Shown: in pieces, positions 45,509 to 54,434 of the stretch
Layout: each line of letters starts with the position of its first letter
Position numbering within the stretch: position 1 is the first letter of the stretch
Origin: Nitrospirota bacterium
GTDB taxonomy: Bacteria; Nitrospirota; Thermodesulfovibrionia; Thermodesulfovibrionales; Dissulfurispiraceae
Reading direction: 5' to 3'
Assembly: GCA_040752355.1 (NCBI GenBank)
Contig: JBFMHE010000024.1
Coordinates: 1-60,798 of the forward strand
Length of the DNA: 60,798 bases
Translations under genes and position numbers: made by a program
Notes under the pieces: model-generated
Seen by the model: only the letters and a program-made list of their open reading frames with translations
Database searches by the model: none
What the model was told of the DNA's origin: nothing

Positions 45509-45901
45509 ATGAAAACGGCAGGAACAATAGTAGCGGCGCTTGCAGTCGTGATACTTGCGCTGCAGGGATGCGCGGGATTGGTAGCCGGAGGCGCGGCCGG
45601 CGCTGCGGCGGCGACGTACGTGCAGGGGAACTATGAAACTGCATACTCGGCCCCCCTGGACCGCACCTGGGGCGCCACGCTGAACACCTTAAGAGCAATG
45701 AACATGACCGTGACCGAGACCGAGAAGAGCCTTTCAGAGGCGTCCGTTGAGGCACGCATGCAGGATGGTACCGATGTGAACGTCACCCTCACGAGGTCGA
45801 GCCCCACCGTAACTGCGGCGAGCATTCGCGTAGGGCTGATCGGTGACGAGGAGGCCTCACGGATGATCAGCAGGCGGATAGAGGAGCGGCTGGCGGGGTA
45901 G
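45509..45901 (+). CDS. DUF3568-like lipoprotein
   Basis: About 130 residues. The signal sequence ends in the lipobox LQGC, so the mature protein is lipid-anchored. A glycine/alanine-rich stretch precedes YVQGNYETAYSAPLDRTWGATLNTLRAM, the usual start of DUF3568-type domains. The ATG at 45509 has GAGAGG 9 bp upstream; an ATG at 45500 abuts that site. Function unknown. Confidence 0.78.
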   Translation: MKTAGTIVAALAVVILALQGCAGLVAGGAAGAAAATYVQGNYETAYSAPLDRTWGATLNTLRAMNMTVTETEKSLSEASVEARMQDGTDVNVTLTRSSPTVTAASIRVGLIGDEEASRMISRRIEERLAG

Positions 45902-45956
45902 GGACAAGGGGCTGACGCAAGGAGGGGGCAGGGGGAACGGTCAGCTCCCCCTCTGA

Positions 45957-45985
45957 ATGGCCCTGCCCCTGCCCCTGCCCCTGCC
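45957..45985 (+). repeat. Hexanucleotide tandem run (CCCTGC)
   Basis: About four to five consecutive CCCTGC units in the gap after the DUF3568-like gene. No coding role is evident. Confidence 0.7.
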
Positions 45986-46135
45986 AAGGATAAGGCTGTC
46001 TTATTTAAAACCTTACCCCCCAAAGAGAACTTCGTTCAACTTACACCTCCCTGTCGTCGTTTTGATGCGCTTGCCCTGGGGTATCGTGGGGCTGGAGGGA
46101 CGATGCCGCATCTATGGTAAAATCCATGAGAAGCC

Positions 46136-46870
46136 ATGGAACGTACGGCAGGCGTCATTATCATCGGCGATGAAATATTGTCCGGCATGATCCAGGATAC
46201 CAACTCCTTTTTCGTGACAGGGGAGCTGCGCCGGATCGGCATCGCGCTGCGCCGCATTGCGGTTATCGGGGACGATATCGATACCATCGCGGATGAAGTT
46301 GCCGCGTTCTCGTCGCGGTTCGATTATGTCATTACCTCGGGCGGCATCGGGCCGACCCATGACGACGTGACCATAGCGGGGATCGCGAAGGCCTTCGGCG
46401 TCGCGGTCGTGATCGATACGCACCTGCGCGCTTTCCTCGAGCGGCACTACAGCGGGACGCCCACCCCCGAGCAGCTGAGAATGGCGGAGGCGCCGGAGGG
46501 CGCATCGGTTATCCAGGATACGACGATAGGCCTTCCGCTCATCGTCTTCAGGAATATCTATATCCTCCCCGGCATTCCCGAATATTTCAGGATGAAGGTG
46601 ACGGTGCTTGCCAGGCTCCTGCACGGCGGAAAGCCGCCCTCGGTCAGGAGGGTGTATGTCACCGAGTACGAATCGAGGATAGCTCCCCTCCTGAACGAGA
46701 TCGTCAGGGACTTCCCGGCGGTGAAGATAGGCTCCTATCCCGTCGTGGGCCGAAGCGACTATTCGGTCATGGTGACCATGGAATCGTACGATGAGGAAGC
46801 GCTCGCTGCGGCGCTCTCCCGGATTACCGGCGGCCTCTCCCGAGACAAGATTCTGCGTGTGGAAGAGTGA
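46136..46870 (+). CDS. CinA-like / MoaB-like molybdopterin-binding domain protein
   Basis: 244 residues: AGVIIIGDEILSGMIQDTN, VIGDDIDTIADEV and YVITSGGIGPTHDDVT are the hallmark of the competence/damage-inducible protein A N-terminal domain, which shares the MoaB/MogA fold. The C-terminal nicotinamide-nucleotide amidase domain of full-length CinA (about 410 residues) is absent. It probably acts as the ADP-ribose pyrophosphatase-like half or a molybdopterin-related enzyme. Confidence 0.88.
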   Translation: MERTAGVIIIGDEILSGMIQDTNSFFVTGELRRIGIALRRIAVIGDDIDTIADEVAAFSSRFDYVITSGGIGPTHDDVTIAGIAKAFGVAVVIDTHLRAFLERHYSGTPTPEQLRMAEAPEGASVIQDTTIGLPLIVFRNIYILPGIPEYFRMKVTVLARLLHGGKPPSVRRVYVTEYESRIAPLLNEIVRDFPAVKIGSYPVVGRSDYSVMVTMESYDEEALAAALSRITGGLSRDKILRVEE

Positions 46871-46891
46871 GGAGCGGCAGCGGGGAGCGGA

Positions 46892-48184
46892 TCAGAAGAC
46901 CCGGTTGTCGAAGACCCGTTTTGTTTTCCTCTCTGTCCGCGGCAGGCTGCCGTAATCGAGCAGCTCGACGGAGCAGGAGACCATCAGCGCATGTTTGAGG
47001 GCGTGTGCGATACGGCTGCCGAGCTCTCTGCCGGCGCCCTCATGGACGCTTTGAGCGCGCTCGACCTTCAAGGTCATGTAGTCTCTCCCGTCGCTGCCGT
47101 GGTCGAGGATGACCTGGTACTCGCTCCCGATGCCGTGCACCTCCGAGAGGATCGCGTCGATCTGCCCGGGATAGACATTGACCCCCCTGATGATGAACAT
47201 GTCGTCCGAGCGTCCGAGGATGCGGTCATGCCGGGGCAGGCTGCAGCCGCAGGGACAGTCGCCTTCGATCAGCCGCGTCAGGTCCCGTGACCGGTATCTG
47301 ATGAGCGGCGCTCCCTCTTTCGAGAGGGTGGTGAACACCATCTCTCCGGTCCCTCCCGGCGGCACCGGCTCGAGCGTCTTCTGATCGAGGATCTCCAGGA
47401 TATAGAAGTCGGCCCAGTAGTGAATACCGTTTCCGGCGGCGCAGCTGAGGCCGGTGCCGGGGCCGTAGAGCTCGGTCAGCCCCGCGATATCGTAGAGCTC
47501 GTCGATACCGAGGAGCTCTTTTATCTTCTTGACCATGGCGTTGCTCATGCGTTCGGCGCCGCAGATGACTTTTTTCAGCCTGATCCGGTCCCGTATCCCC
47601 CGGCGGTGCACCTCTTCGGCGAGCAGGAGCGCCATGGACGCGGTGGAACAGACCACCGTGGGCTGAAGATCGAGCAGGAAGGTGCACTGCATATCCATAT
47701 TGCCGGGCCCGATCGGAATCGCCATCGCGCCGTACCGTTCGCAGCCGAGCTGGAAGCCGGCGCCCGCGGTCCAGAGCCCGTAGCCGACGCAGATCTGTAC
47801 TCTGTCCTCCCGAGTCACGCCGGCCAGCTCGTAGCACCTGCCGAACATGTACGCCCAATCGTCGATATCCTTCTGCGTGTAGCTGAGAATCTTTCTCTTT
47901 CCGGTCGTGCCCGATGAGGAGTGAATGCGTACGATATCCTTGTCTTCCACCGACCGCAGAGGGAAGGGATAGCCGTCGCGCAGGTCGTCGGCGGTCGTAA
48001 AGGGAAGACGGGCGAGATCGTCGAGCGACCTGATATCGGCGGGAGAGATCCCCGCCTCATCCAGTTTTGCCCTGTAAAAGGGCGAATGGGCATAGGCGTG
48101 GGCAACCGTCCACTGCAGCCCTTTGAGCTGGAGCGGCCTGAGCTCTTCGGGAGTCTTTGCTTTTGAAGGATACCGCACGAGCAT
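46892..48184 (-). CDS. paaK: Phenylacetate-CoA ligase
   Basis: 430 residues of the adenylate-forming family, with the ATP-binding loop IHSSSGTTGKRK, the YDIAGLTELYGPG region and DMFIIRGVNVYPGQID. It activates phenylacetate or related aryl acids to CoA thioesters. It lies on the same strand as iorBA, the typical archaeal/anaerobe pairing in which Ior makes arylacetyl-CoA from aromatic amino acids. It starts 74 bp after iorB. Confidence 0.95.
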   Translation of the reverse strand: MLVRYPSKAKTPEELRPLQLKGLQWTVAHAYAHSPFYRAKLDEAGISPADIRSLDDLARLPFTTADDLRDGYPFPLRSVEDKDIVRIHSSSGTTGKRKILSYTQKDIDDWAYMFGRCYELAGVTREDRVQICVGYGLWTAGAGFQLGCERYGAMAIPIGPGNMDMQCTFLLDLQPTVVCSTASMALLLAEEVHRRGIRDRIRLKKVICGAERMSNAMVKKIKELLGIDELYDIAGLTELYGPGTGLSCAAGNGIHYWADFYILEILDQKTLEPVPPGGTGEMVFTTLSKEGAPLIRYRSRDLTRLIEGDCPCGCSLPRHDRILGRSDDMFIIRGVNVYPGQIDAILSEVHGIGSEYQVILDHGSDGRDYMTLKVERAQSVHEGAGRELGSRIAHALKHALMVSCSVELLDYGSLPRTERKTKRVFDNRVF

Positions 48185-48258
48185 AGGAAACTACCTCCTC
48201 CAGGCGTCAGACTGCGTTATCCGCGTATGGCGGCGCCAGCAGATGCATTATGCTCATC

Positions 48259-48849
48259 CTATCGCCCGTGGCGAAGACCGAGGTCGAAGGCCTCGAGCGC
48301 GCTGCGCAGCAGCTTTTCACGCTGGCCGAACCGCTGGTGTATGGCGGCGACAATGTCTTCAGCCGAGCAGAAGAGCGCAGGCGTGGTCCCCGCAGATGCG
48401 GAAGCGCGCGCTGCGGCGAAGCCGAGCATGATGGCGTTGACCGACTGAGGGTTTCCTGTCTCTTCCGCGAGTCTGTCGGCATCGATATGATGGATCGCCG
48501 CATGAAGTACCGCTCCGGCGCTCGTATCGGGCGCGGGGGGCAGGGAGCGCGCATTCATCACAATCCATCCCCCCGGCTTGAGATAGAAGCGGTGCTGGGC
48601 GAGGTTTTCGGCCTTGAGCAGCAGCAGTCCGTCTGCCCGGCCGGGGCGGATGAGAGGGCTGGTGAAGCAGCCTACTTTCAGGTGCGACACCACCGTGCCC
48701 CCCCGCTGCGCCATGCCGTGCGTCTCGGAGGTGAGCACCGGCAGCTCCTTGTGAATCGCCGTCTCGGCGAGAAGGCGGGTGATGAAGAGTATGCCCTGGC
48801 CGCCTATGCCGCTCAGGAATATCTGCTGTCCGGTCTTTTCTTCAGGCAC
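48259..48849 (-). CDS. iorB: Indolepyruvate:ferredoxin oxidoreductase beta subunit
   Basis: 196 residues: IFLSGIGGQGILFITRLLAETA at the start (gamma-domain of 2-oxoacid:ferredoxin oxidoreductases), then TSETHGMAQRGGTVVSHLKVG. It pairs with IorA, whose stop overlaps its start by 8 bp. The complex oxidises aryl pyruvates to aryl-CoA and reduces ferredoxin. Confidence 0.95.
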   Translation of the reverse strand: MPEEKTGQQIFLSGIGGQGILFITRLLAETAIHKELPVLTSETHGMAQRGGTVVSHLKVGCFTSPLIRPGRADGLLLLKAENLAQHRFYLKPGGWIVMNARSLPPAPDTSAGAVLHAAIHHIDADRLAEETGNPQSVNAIMLGFAAARASASAGTTPALFCSAEDIVAAIHQRFGQREKLLRSALEAFDLGLRHGR

Positions 48850-50668
48850 GCTCGACCCCCTCTATCGATCTTTTGGGACAGACATGGAGGCAGACGCCGC
48901 AGCCGGTGCACAGGATCCTGTTGATACGCACCTTCTTCGCCGCCTCGTCGGGCTCGAGTGCGGGGCACTCGAACTCCTTGGTGCAGTACCCGCACCCGTC
49001 GCACTCTTCGGATATCGCCACCGCCACTGCGGGGAGGCGTTCCTCTTTCGAGCGCTTATCCATCAGGCAGGGATAGCGTGCGATGACCACCGCCAGCCCG
49101 TGCGTCCTGCTGTGCTCGCGCGCCTCTTTGAGCAGCGCGACGAAGTGGGGGACCCTGTACGGATTGCCCTCCTTGCAGAAGGCCACCCCGCAGCTCTTCA
49201 CGAGGCCCTCGATCGATATCTTCCCGGTAACGTCGCCGCAGGCGCCTATGCCGGTGGCGGGCGTCGGCTGGTTGCCGGTCATCGCGGTGGTGGAGTTGTC
49301 GAGCACCACGAGCACGAAGCGGGCGTCCTGCACCACGGCATCGATGAGCGCCGGTATCCCGGCATGGAAGAAGGTGGAATCGCCGATGGTGGCGACGATG
49401 TCGGTCTCTTTTCCCATCTGGCGGTAGGCATGGTAGAATCCCGCTGCCTGGCTGACCGATGCGCCCATGCAGAGGGCCGTATCGATGGCGCCCAGATTCA
49501 GCCCGAGGGTGTAACACCCGATATCGCTGGTATAAATGCTGCGGCTATGGGGGATCGCTTTCTTTATGGCGAAGAAACTGGCCCGGTGGGGACAGCCGGG
49601 ACAGAGGCTCGGCCTTCTCCCGGCTGCTGCCGGAGGCGGGGCAGCTGTCTCGGCCGAGGCGCCGGTGAAATCGGCGATGATCCGCTCTATATGTTCGGGA
49701 AGCAGTTCTCCTGCTTCGGGCACTGCGCCGCTCATCTTTCCCCGTACTTTAGAGCGGTCCGCGAGCTGCATCTCGATGACGCCTGTCGTCTCTTCGAGCA
49801 CCAGGATCTCGTCGTAGGTGCCCAGCAGCGTCCGCATGAAGTCGGTGTGGAGCGGATAGGGCTGCAGCACCTGGTACACGGCGCAGGAGTCCCGGAGATG
49901 CAGGTCGTCCATGATCTCTTTCGTGTGCGCGGCGGCAACACCGGAGGTGACGACCGCTTTCTTCGCCGTGACCCCGGGACTGAGCAGGCGGGGCGCTGTC
50001 TGCGGATACACAGCCATCGCCTTGAGCTTATCGTTCAGCCCCCGATGCAGGAGGAGACGGAACTTGGGGGTCGCGGCCCAGCGGGTCGGTTCTTTCCGAA
50101 AGCCCCCGTTCCGCTCGATCCTGAGCAGATCGCCGAGCGCGATATCCTGCGAGGCATGGCAGACCCTCGTGGTGGGCCTCAGCAGCACCGGAACCTCGAA
50201 GGCTTCGGAGAGCTCGTAGGCGAGGGCGATGAACTCCTTCGCCTCCCGGGGTGTGGAGGGGTCGAGGACCGGGACCTTGGCGAACATCGCCATCAGGCGG
50301 CTGTCCTGTTCGGTCTGTGAAGAGTGCGGTCCCGGGTCGTCGGCGCAGATGACGATGAACCCGCCTTTCACCCCCATGTACGCCGCGCTCAGCAGCGGGT
50401 CGGCGGCGACATTGAGGCCGACCTGTTTCATGCTGACCATGGTGCGGAGGCCGGCGATGCTGCCGGCGAAGGCTATCTCGAAGGCTATCTTCTCGTTGAC
50501 CGCCCACTGCGCATGGAGGGGAAGGGAGAGCTCCTTCTTCCATTTGACGACCGCGGGCAGTATCTCGGACGCCGGGGTGCCGGGATAGGAGGTCGCCACG
50601 GCGCAGCCGTTTTCCACCAGCCCTCGGGCGATGGCATCGTTGCCCATCATCAAGACGCGACTGCTCAC
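48842..50668 (-). CDS. iorA: Indolepyruvate:ferredoxin oxidoreductase alpha subunit
   Basis: 608 residues. The N-terminal pyrimidine-binding part (GNDAIARGLVENG, YPGTPASEI) and the TPP-binding domain (TSDIGCYTLGLN, ATIGDSTFFHAG) lead to a C-terminal ferredoxin-type domain with two 4Fe-4S motifs (CDGCGYC and CTGCGVCLHVCP). The enzyme works on transaminated aromatic amino acids under anaerobic conditions. It heads the iorA-iorB-paaK operon, divergent from the TRAP transporter. Confidence 0.96.
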   Translation of the reverse strand: MSSRVLMMGNDAIARGLVENGCAVATSYPGTPASEILPAVVKWKKELSLPLHAQWAVNEKIAFEIAFAGSIAGLRTMVSMKQVGLNVAADPLLSAAYMGVKGGFIVICADDPGPHSSQTEQDSRLMAMFAKVPVLDPSTPREAKEFIALAYELSEAFEVPVLLRPTTRVCHASQDIALGDLLRIERNGGFRKEPTRWAATPKFRLLLHRGLNDKLKAMAVYPQTAPRLLSPGVTAKKAVVTSGVAAAHTKEIMDDLHLRDSCAVYQVLQPYPLHTDFMRTLLGTYDEILVLEETTGVIEMQLADRSKVRGKMSGAVPEAGELLPEHIERIIADFTGASAETAAPPPAAAGRRPSLCPGCPHRASFFAIKKAIPHSRSIYTSDIGCYTLGLNLGAIDTALCMGASVSQAAGFYHAYRQMGKETDIVATIGDSTFFHAGIPALIDAVVQDARFVLVVLDNSTTAMTGNQPTPATGIGACGDVTGKISIEGLVKSCGVAFCKEGNPYRVPHFVALLKEAREHSRTHGLAVVIARYPCLMDKRSKEERLPAVAVAISEECDGCGYCTKEFECPALEPDEAAKKVRINRILCTGCGVCLHVCPKRSIEGVERA

Positions 50669-50875
50669 TGCCGGAAACGCTCCTCAACGGTGATGATCTT
50701 CTCTCGCGACGCATCCTGCACGAAGCGGCACGAGCATTTATACTAAGGTCCTGCCCGAAAGCTTGTCAAGCAGAGACCGCATAGGAAAAAAGCACGGTAA
50801 ACATGATATGATATCGCTCTGCTTGGATACGGAACTTAGCTATAATGCCGTACCATACATTCCGGGGAGGCTGTT

Positions 50876-51910
50876 ATGAATACGAAGCGGTTTCTTTTTT
50901 TGTTCGTGGTTGTAGCCCTTATAGCGGTCGCGGCGTTCGTTGTTCCCGATAGTGCCGCGGCCCAGCCGACGATCACCCTGACCTATGCGAATTTCCCCCC
51001 TGCCGCGACGTTCCCGAGCGTGCAGATGGAGCGGTGGGCGAAAGAGATCGAGAAGAGGACCAACGGGAAGGTGAAGGTCCAGACCTTCCCGGGCGGGACG
51101 CTCCTCCCGGCAAAGAACATCCTCGACGGCGTGATTTCGGGCGCTGCCGACATCGGCAACTTCGCGATGAGCTATCAGCCGGGCCGCTTCCCCGTCTCCG
51201 AGGCGGTCGATCTCCCGCTCGGCTTCACCAGCGCCAAGGTGGCGAGCCTCGTGCTCTACGACCTCGTCGAGAAGTACAACCCGAAGGAGTTCGAGAAGGT
51301 GAAGATCATCACCCTCTTCACCTGTCCGCCGACGAATTTCATGACCAAGGCGCCGGTCAGGACGCTCAAGGACCTGAAGGGACTCGAGATAAGGGCAGCG
51401 GCTACGGGAGCGGACGCGGTGAAGCGCCTGGGCGGGACGCCGATCGCCATGCCCCAGTCCGAAGTGCCCGAAGCGATCCAGAAGGGCGTCGTGAAAGGAA
51501 TGCTGTCATCCCTCGAGATACTGCAGGACTTTAAGTTCGCCGCTTACACGCCCTATGCGACGATCGTCGAGCTCCCGGTCGTCTCGTTTGCCGTTGTGAT
51601 GAACAAGGAGAAGTGGAATATGCTTCCCGACGACGTCAAGAAGGTCATCGACGACCTGCGGAGAGAGCAGGCGCTCTGGACAGGGACGTATGTCGACGAC
51701 CATGTGAAAGAGGCGCTCGAGTGGTCGAAAAAGACTTATAACCACCAGGTCTTCCAGCTGCCGAAGAGCGACCGGGCCGAGATCCGGAAGCTCCTGAATC
51801 CCATGGTCGATGAGTATGTGAAGAGGACGAATGCCCTCGGGCTGCCGGGGACACAGATCGTCAAGGATGCCGAAACCCTGAAGAAGAAGTACGAGAAAAA
51901 ATACAAATAA
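50876..51910 (+). CDS. dctP: TRAP transporter substrate-binding protein (DctP family)
   Basis: 344 residues with a signal peptide (about 1-29, ending AAA) and the DctP pattern: PPAATFPSVQMERWAKEIEKRTNGKVKVQ (in part), LKGLEIRA and GTPIAMPQSEVPEAIQKGVV. The bound substrate is an organic acid not specified by sequence. Ribosome site GGGGAGG and a -10 TATAAT at 50841-50846 are upstream. First gene of dctPQM. Confidence 0.94.
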   Translation: MNTKRFLFLFVVVALIAVAAFVVPDSAAAQPTITLTYANFPPAATFPSVQMERWAKEIEKRTNGKVKVQTFPGGTLLPAKNILDGVISGAADIGNFAMSYQPGRFPVSEAVDLPLGFTSAKVASLVLYDLVEKYNPKEFEKVKIITLFTCPPTNFMTKAPVRTLKDLKGLEIRAAATGADAVKRLGGTPIAMPQSEVPEAIQKGVVKGMLSSLEILQDFKFAAYTPYATIVELPVVSFAVVMNKEKWNMLPDDVKKVIDDLRREQALWTGTYVDDHVKEALEWSKKTYNHQVFQLPKSDRAEIRKLLNPMVDEYVKRTNALGLPGTQIVKDAETLKKKYEKKYK

Positions 51911-51954
51911 AAGCATTGAGCCTTAAGCCCCCGGCAGCCAGCGGAACAGATTTT

Positions 51955-51997
51955 TCCTTGTCAGCTGACTGCAGAAGGCTGACGGCTGAAAGCGTGT
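51955..51997. repeat. GCTGA/TCAGC mini-repeat between dctP and dctQ
   Basis: The stretch contains TCAGCTGACTGCAG and GGCTGACGGCTGAAAGC. Its reverse complement contains TCAGCCGTCAGC, which also occurs in the in-frame insertion of the alcohol dehydrogenase gene. It occupies most of the 93-bp gap before dctQ. Confidence 0.6.
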
Positions 51998-52003
51998 TGG
52001 CGC

Positions 52004-52495
52004 ATGATCGACCGTCTCGAAAAATTCAATTCGCTCCTGAACAGGCTGCTGGTGGTCCTGGGCGGTGCGGCGCTGCTCGGCATGACGCTCCTCGCCACCG
52101 GCAATATCCTGCTCAGGATATTCAACATCCCCTACCGGGGGACCTACGAGGTCGTCTCGTTCATGGGAGCGCTCGTTATCGCCTTTGCCCTCGGTTATAC
52201 GCAGCAGAAGAGGGACCATATCGTCGTCGATATCCTCTCGGGTAAATTCCCCCGACCGCTGAAACGCCTTCTCGACAGCGTTTACTATCTCGTTACCGCG
52301 GCGCTCTTCGGGGTGGTCTCCCGGCAGATCTATCTCTGGGGAATGAAGATAAAAGAGTCGGGCGAGCTCTCGGAGACGCTCAAGATCGTCTACTATCCCT
52401 TCGTCTTCTGCGTTGCGGCGGGGTTCGCGATCCTCGCCCTCACGCTCGTCATCCAACTGCTCAAGAGCCTCGCAGCAGGGGAAGAGCGCCGATGA
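52004..52495 (+). CDS. dctQ: TRAP transporter small permease (DctQ)
   Basis: 163 residues with four transmembrane helices (about 17-37, 50-70, 88-108, 130-150), the layout of the small TRAP subunit. It overlaps dctM by 4 bp (ATGA). It bridges the binding protein to the large subunit in the inner membrane. Confidence 0.9.
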   Translation: MIDRLEKFNSLLNRLLVVLGGAALLGMTLLATGNILLRIFNIPYRGTYEVVSFMGALVIAFALGYTQQKRDHIVVDILSGKFPRPLKRLLDSVYYLVTAALFGVVSRQIYLWGMKIKESGELSETLKIVYYPFVFCVAAGFAILALTLVIQLLKSLAAGEERR

Positions 52496-53796
52496 GCGGG
52501 CCGGTCGTCGGCGTCTACGGCATCCTCATCATGTTCGCGATGCTCTTCCTGCTCAGGATACCCGCGGCCTTCACCATGGCGCTCGTCGGCTTCCTGGGGA
52601 TTACGTATGTGACATCGCTCAATGCCGCGCTCGGCATGATCGGCGCCGATCTCTGGAATATCTTTTCGAGCTACGGGCTCACCGTCATTCCGCTCTTCAT
52701 TCTTCTCGGGGAGTTCGTGCACTACGCAGGCTACAACAACAGCCTCTACCACGCGACCTACAAGTGGTTCGGCCACTTCAGGGGCGGGCTCGCCATGACC
52801 ACGATCATGGCGTCGGCCGCCTTCTCCGCCATAAGCGGATCGAACACCGCCACCGCGGCCACGATGAGCGCCGTTGCGATCCCGGCGATGAAGAAGTACA
52901 ATTATCACCCGACGCTCAACGCCGGCGCCGTGGCTGCCGGCGCGACCCTCGGCGTGCTCATCCCCCCCAGCATCGTCCTCGTCGTCTACGGCCTGTATAC
53001 GGGCCAGTCCATAGGAAAGCTCTTCTTCGGAAACGTCATTCCGAGCATTATTCTCACGATACTGATCGCAGCGACGGTGGTCTTCATCTGCTACCGCCAC
53101 CCCGATTGGGGACCGAAGGGGCCGAAGAGCTCCTGGGCAGAACGGCTGAAGGCGCTTCCCGAGGCGCTCGACATCCTGGTGCTCTTCGCCGTCATCATGG
53201 TCGCCCTCTTTACCGGCGTGGTCACCGCCACCGAAGCTGCCGCGGCGAGCTGCACCCTTGCCCTCGTCATCTGCGTGGTGCGGCGGAAGCTCTCGTGGAA
53301 GGGCTTCACGGCATCGATCACCGATACGCTCCGCATCTCCTGCATGGTTTTCATGATCCTCGCGGGCGCCGTCGTCTTCGGCCGCTTTCTCACCCTGACG
53401 CGGCTGCCCTTCGAGGCAGCGGCATGGATCGGGACCCTCGCCATGCCGAAGTGGATCGTGCTCTGGATAATTCTCTTCTTCTATATCATCGGGGGCTGCG
53501 TCATGGACGCCCTCGCCTTTCTCCTCGTCTCGCTCCCGATCTTCTATCCCCTCGTCATCCAGATGGGCTACGATCCGATCTGGTTCGGCCAGGTCATCAC
53601 CATCGTGACCACCATGGGATCGATCATGCCGCCCATCGGGATCTGCAGCTACGTCGTCGCCGGCATGGCCGATATCCCGCTCGCCACGGTCTTCAAGGGA
53701 GGGTTCTACTACATCCCCTCGTACCTCGCATCGATCTCGATCCTCATGTTCTCGCCCTACTGGACCGTGCTCGTCCTCTCGAACCTGGTGAACTGA
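52492..53796 (+). CDS. dctM: TRAP transporter large permease (DctM)
   Basis: 434 residues with about twelve transmembrane helices and DctM motifs such as VIPLFILLGEFVHYAG, GSNTATAATMSAVAIPAM and the LIPPSIVLVVYG repeat element. It is the Na+-coupled transport subunit. The location opposite iorAB-paaK suggests an aryl or 2-oxo acid as substrate, which is inference. Confidence 0.94.
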   Translation: MSGPVVGVYGILIMFAMLFLLRIPAAFTMALVGFLGITYVTSLNAALGMIGADLWNIFSSYGLTVIPLFILLGEFVHYAGYNNSLYHATYKWFGHFRGGLAMTTIMASAAFSAISGSNTATAATMSAVAIPAMKKYNYHPTLNAGAVAAGATLGVLIPPSIVLVVYGLYTGQSIGKLFFGNVIPSIILTILIAATVVFICYRHPDWGPKGPKSSWAERLKALPEALDILVLFAVIMVALFTGVVTATEAAAASCTLALVICVVRRKLSWKGFTASITDTLRISCMVFMILAGAVVFGRFLTLTRLPFEAAAWIGTLAMPKWIVLWIILFFYIIGGCVMDALAFLLVSLPIFYPLVIQMGYDPIWFGQVITIVTTMGSIMPPIGICSYVVAGMADIPLATVFKGGFYYIPSYLASISILMFSPYWTVLVLSNLVN

Positions 53797-54327
53797 TTAC
53801 CGCTTTTTGCCGGTCTTGTCTTCTACCGGCCTCGGTCTGTCTCTCCTGGCATCGACGATGCAGAAAAAGCCGAAGGGCTCGTCGTAAGGGTTGGTGAGCT
53901 GGTGGACCGTATCGGGTCCGATGTAGACGGTATCGAGATGACCGATTGCATAGAGCCGCTTCCCCATGCGCACCTTCCCCTTGCCGCGGACACCGATCAC
54001 GACATGCGCGTGGCGGTGCTGTTCGAGGCTGCTGTAGCCGCCGGGAGCGATCTCGAAATAGCGCAGATGGAACTTCGTCGCCTCGCCCTTGTTGCCGACG
54101 AGCACCTTCCTGACGATCGACGACCACCCGCCGTCCTTCTGCTTATAGCGCTCGGTCTTTACGCCGCTCCACCGGCAGCCGGGGCGGCAGCGGTGGATCC
54201 GGTCTCTTTCCGCGGGCCCGGAGCCGGCGCGCTTCCGCCGTTCTTTCCCTTTTACAGGCGGACTCGTCCAATCGCAGGAGGGTGCTGCGTCTGCCGGAAG
54301 GGGATCTTTCTTTCTTTTTGATATCAT
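53797..54327 (-). CDS. Cupin-domain protein with a basic N-terminal region
   Basis: About 176 residues. A Lys/Arg/Pro-rich N-terminus with a CRPGCRWSG motif leads to a cupin fold (about 80-165): YSSLEQHRHAHVVIGVRGKGKV supplies the His residues of a metal site, and GPDTVHQLTNP the closing His. Substrate unknown. The start at 54327 is preferred over 54363, which overlaps the cheV leader. It converges with dctM, ending right at its stop. Confidence 0.78.
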   Translation of the reverse strand: MISKRKKDPLPADAAPSCDWTSPPVKGKERRKRAGSGPAERDRIHRCRPGCRWSGVKTERYKQKDGGWSSIVRKVLVGNKGEATKFHLRYFEIAPGGYSSLEQHRHAHVVIGVRGKGKVRMGKRLYAIGHLDTVYIGPDTVHQLTNPYDEPFGFFCIVDARRDRPRPVEDKTGKKR

Positions 54328-54434
54328 GGGTTCATTATAATGAAATTCAAGAATTCCATGCAAAACCCGAATATACAGGTATATCTATGGCTAACGTTCC
54401 CATCAGAAAAAACCAGATACAGAGCGGAGGGAGT

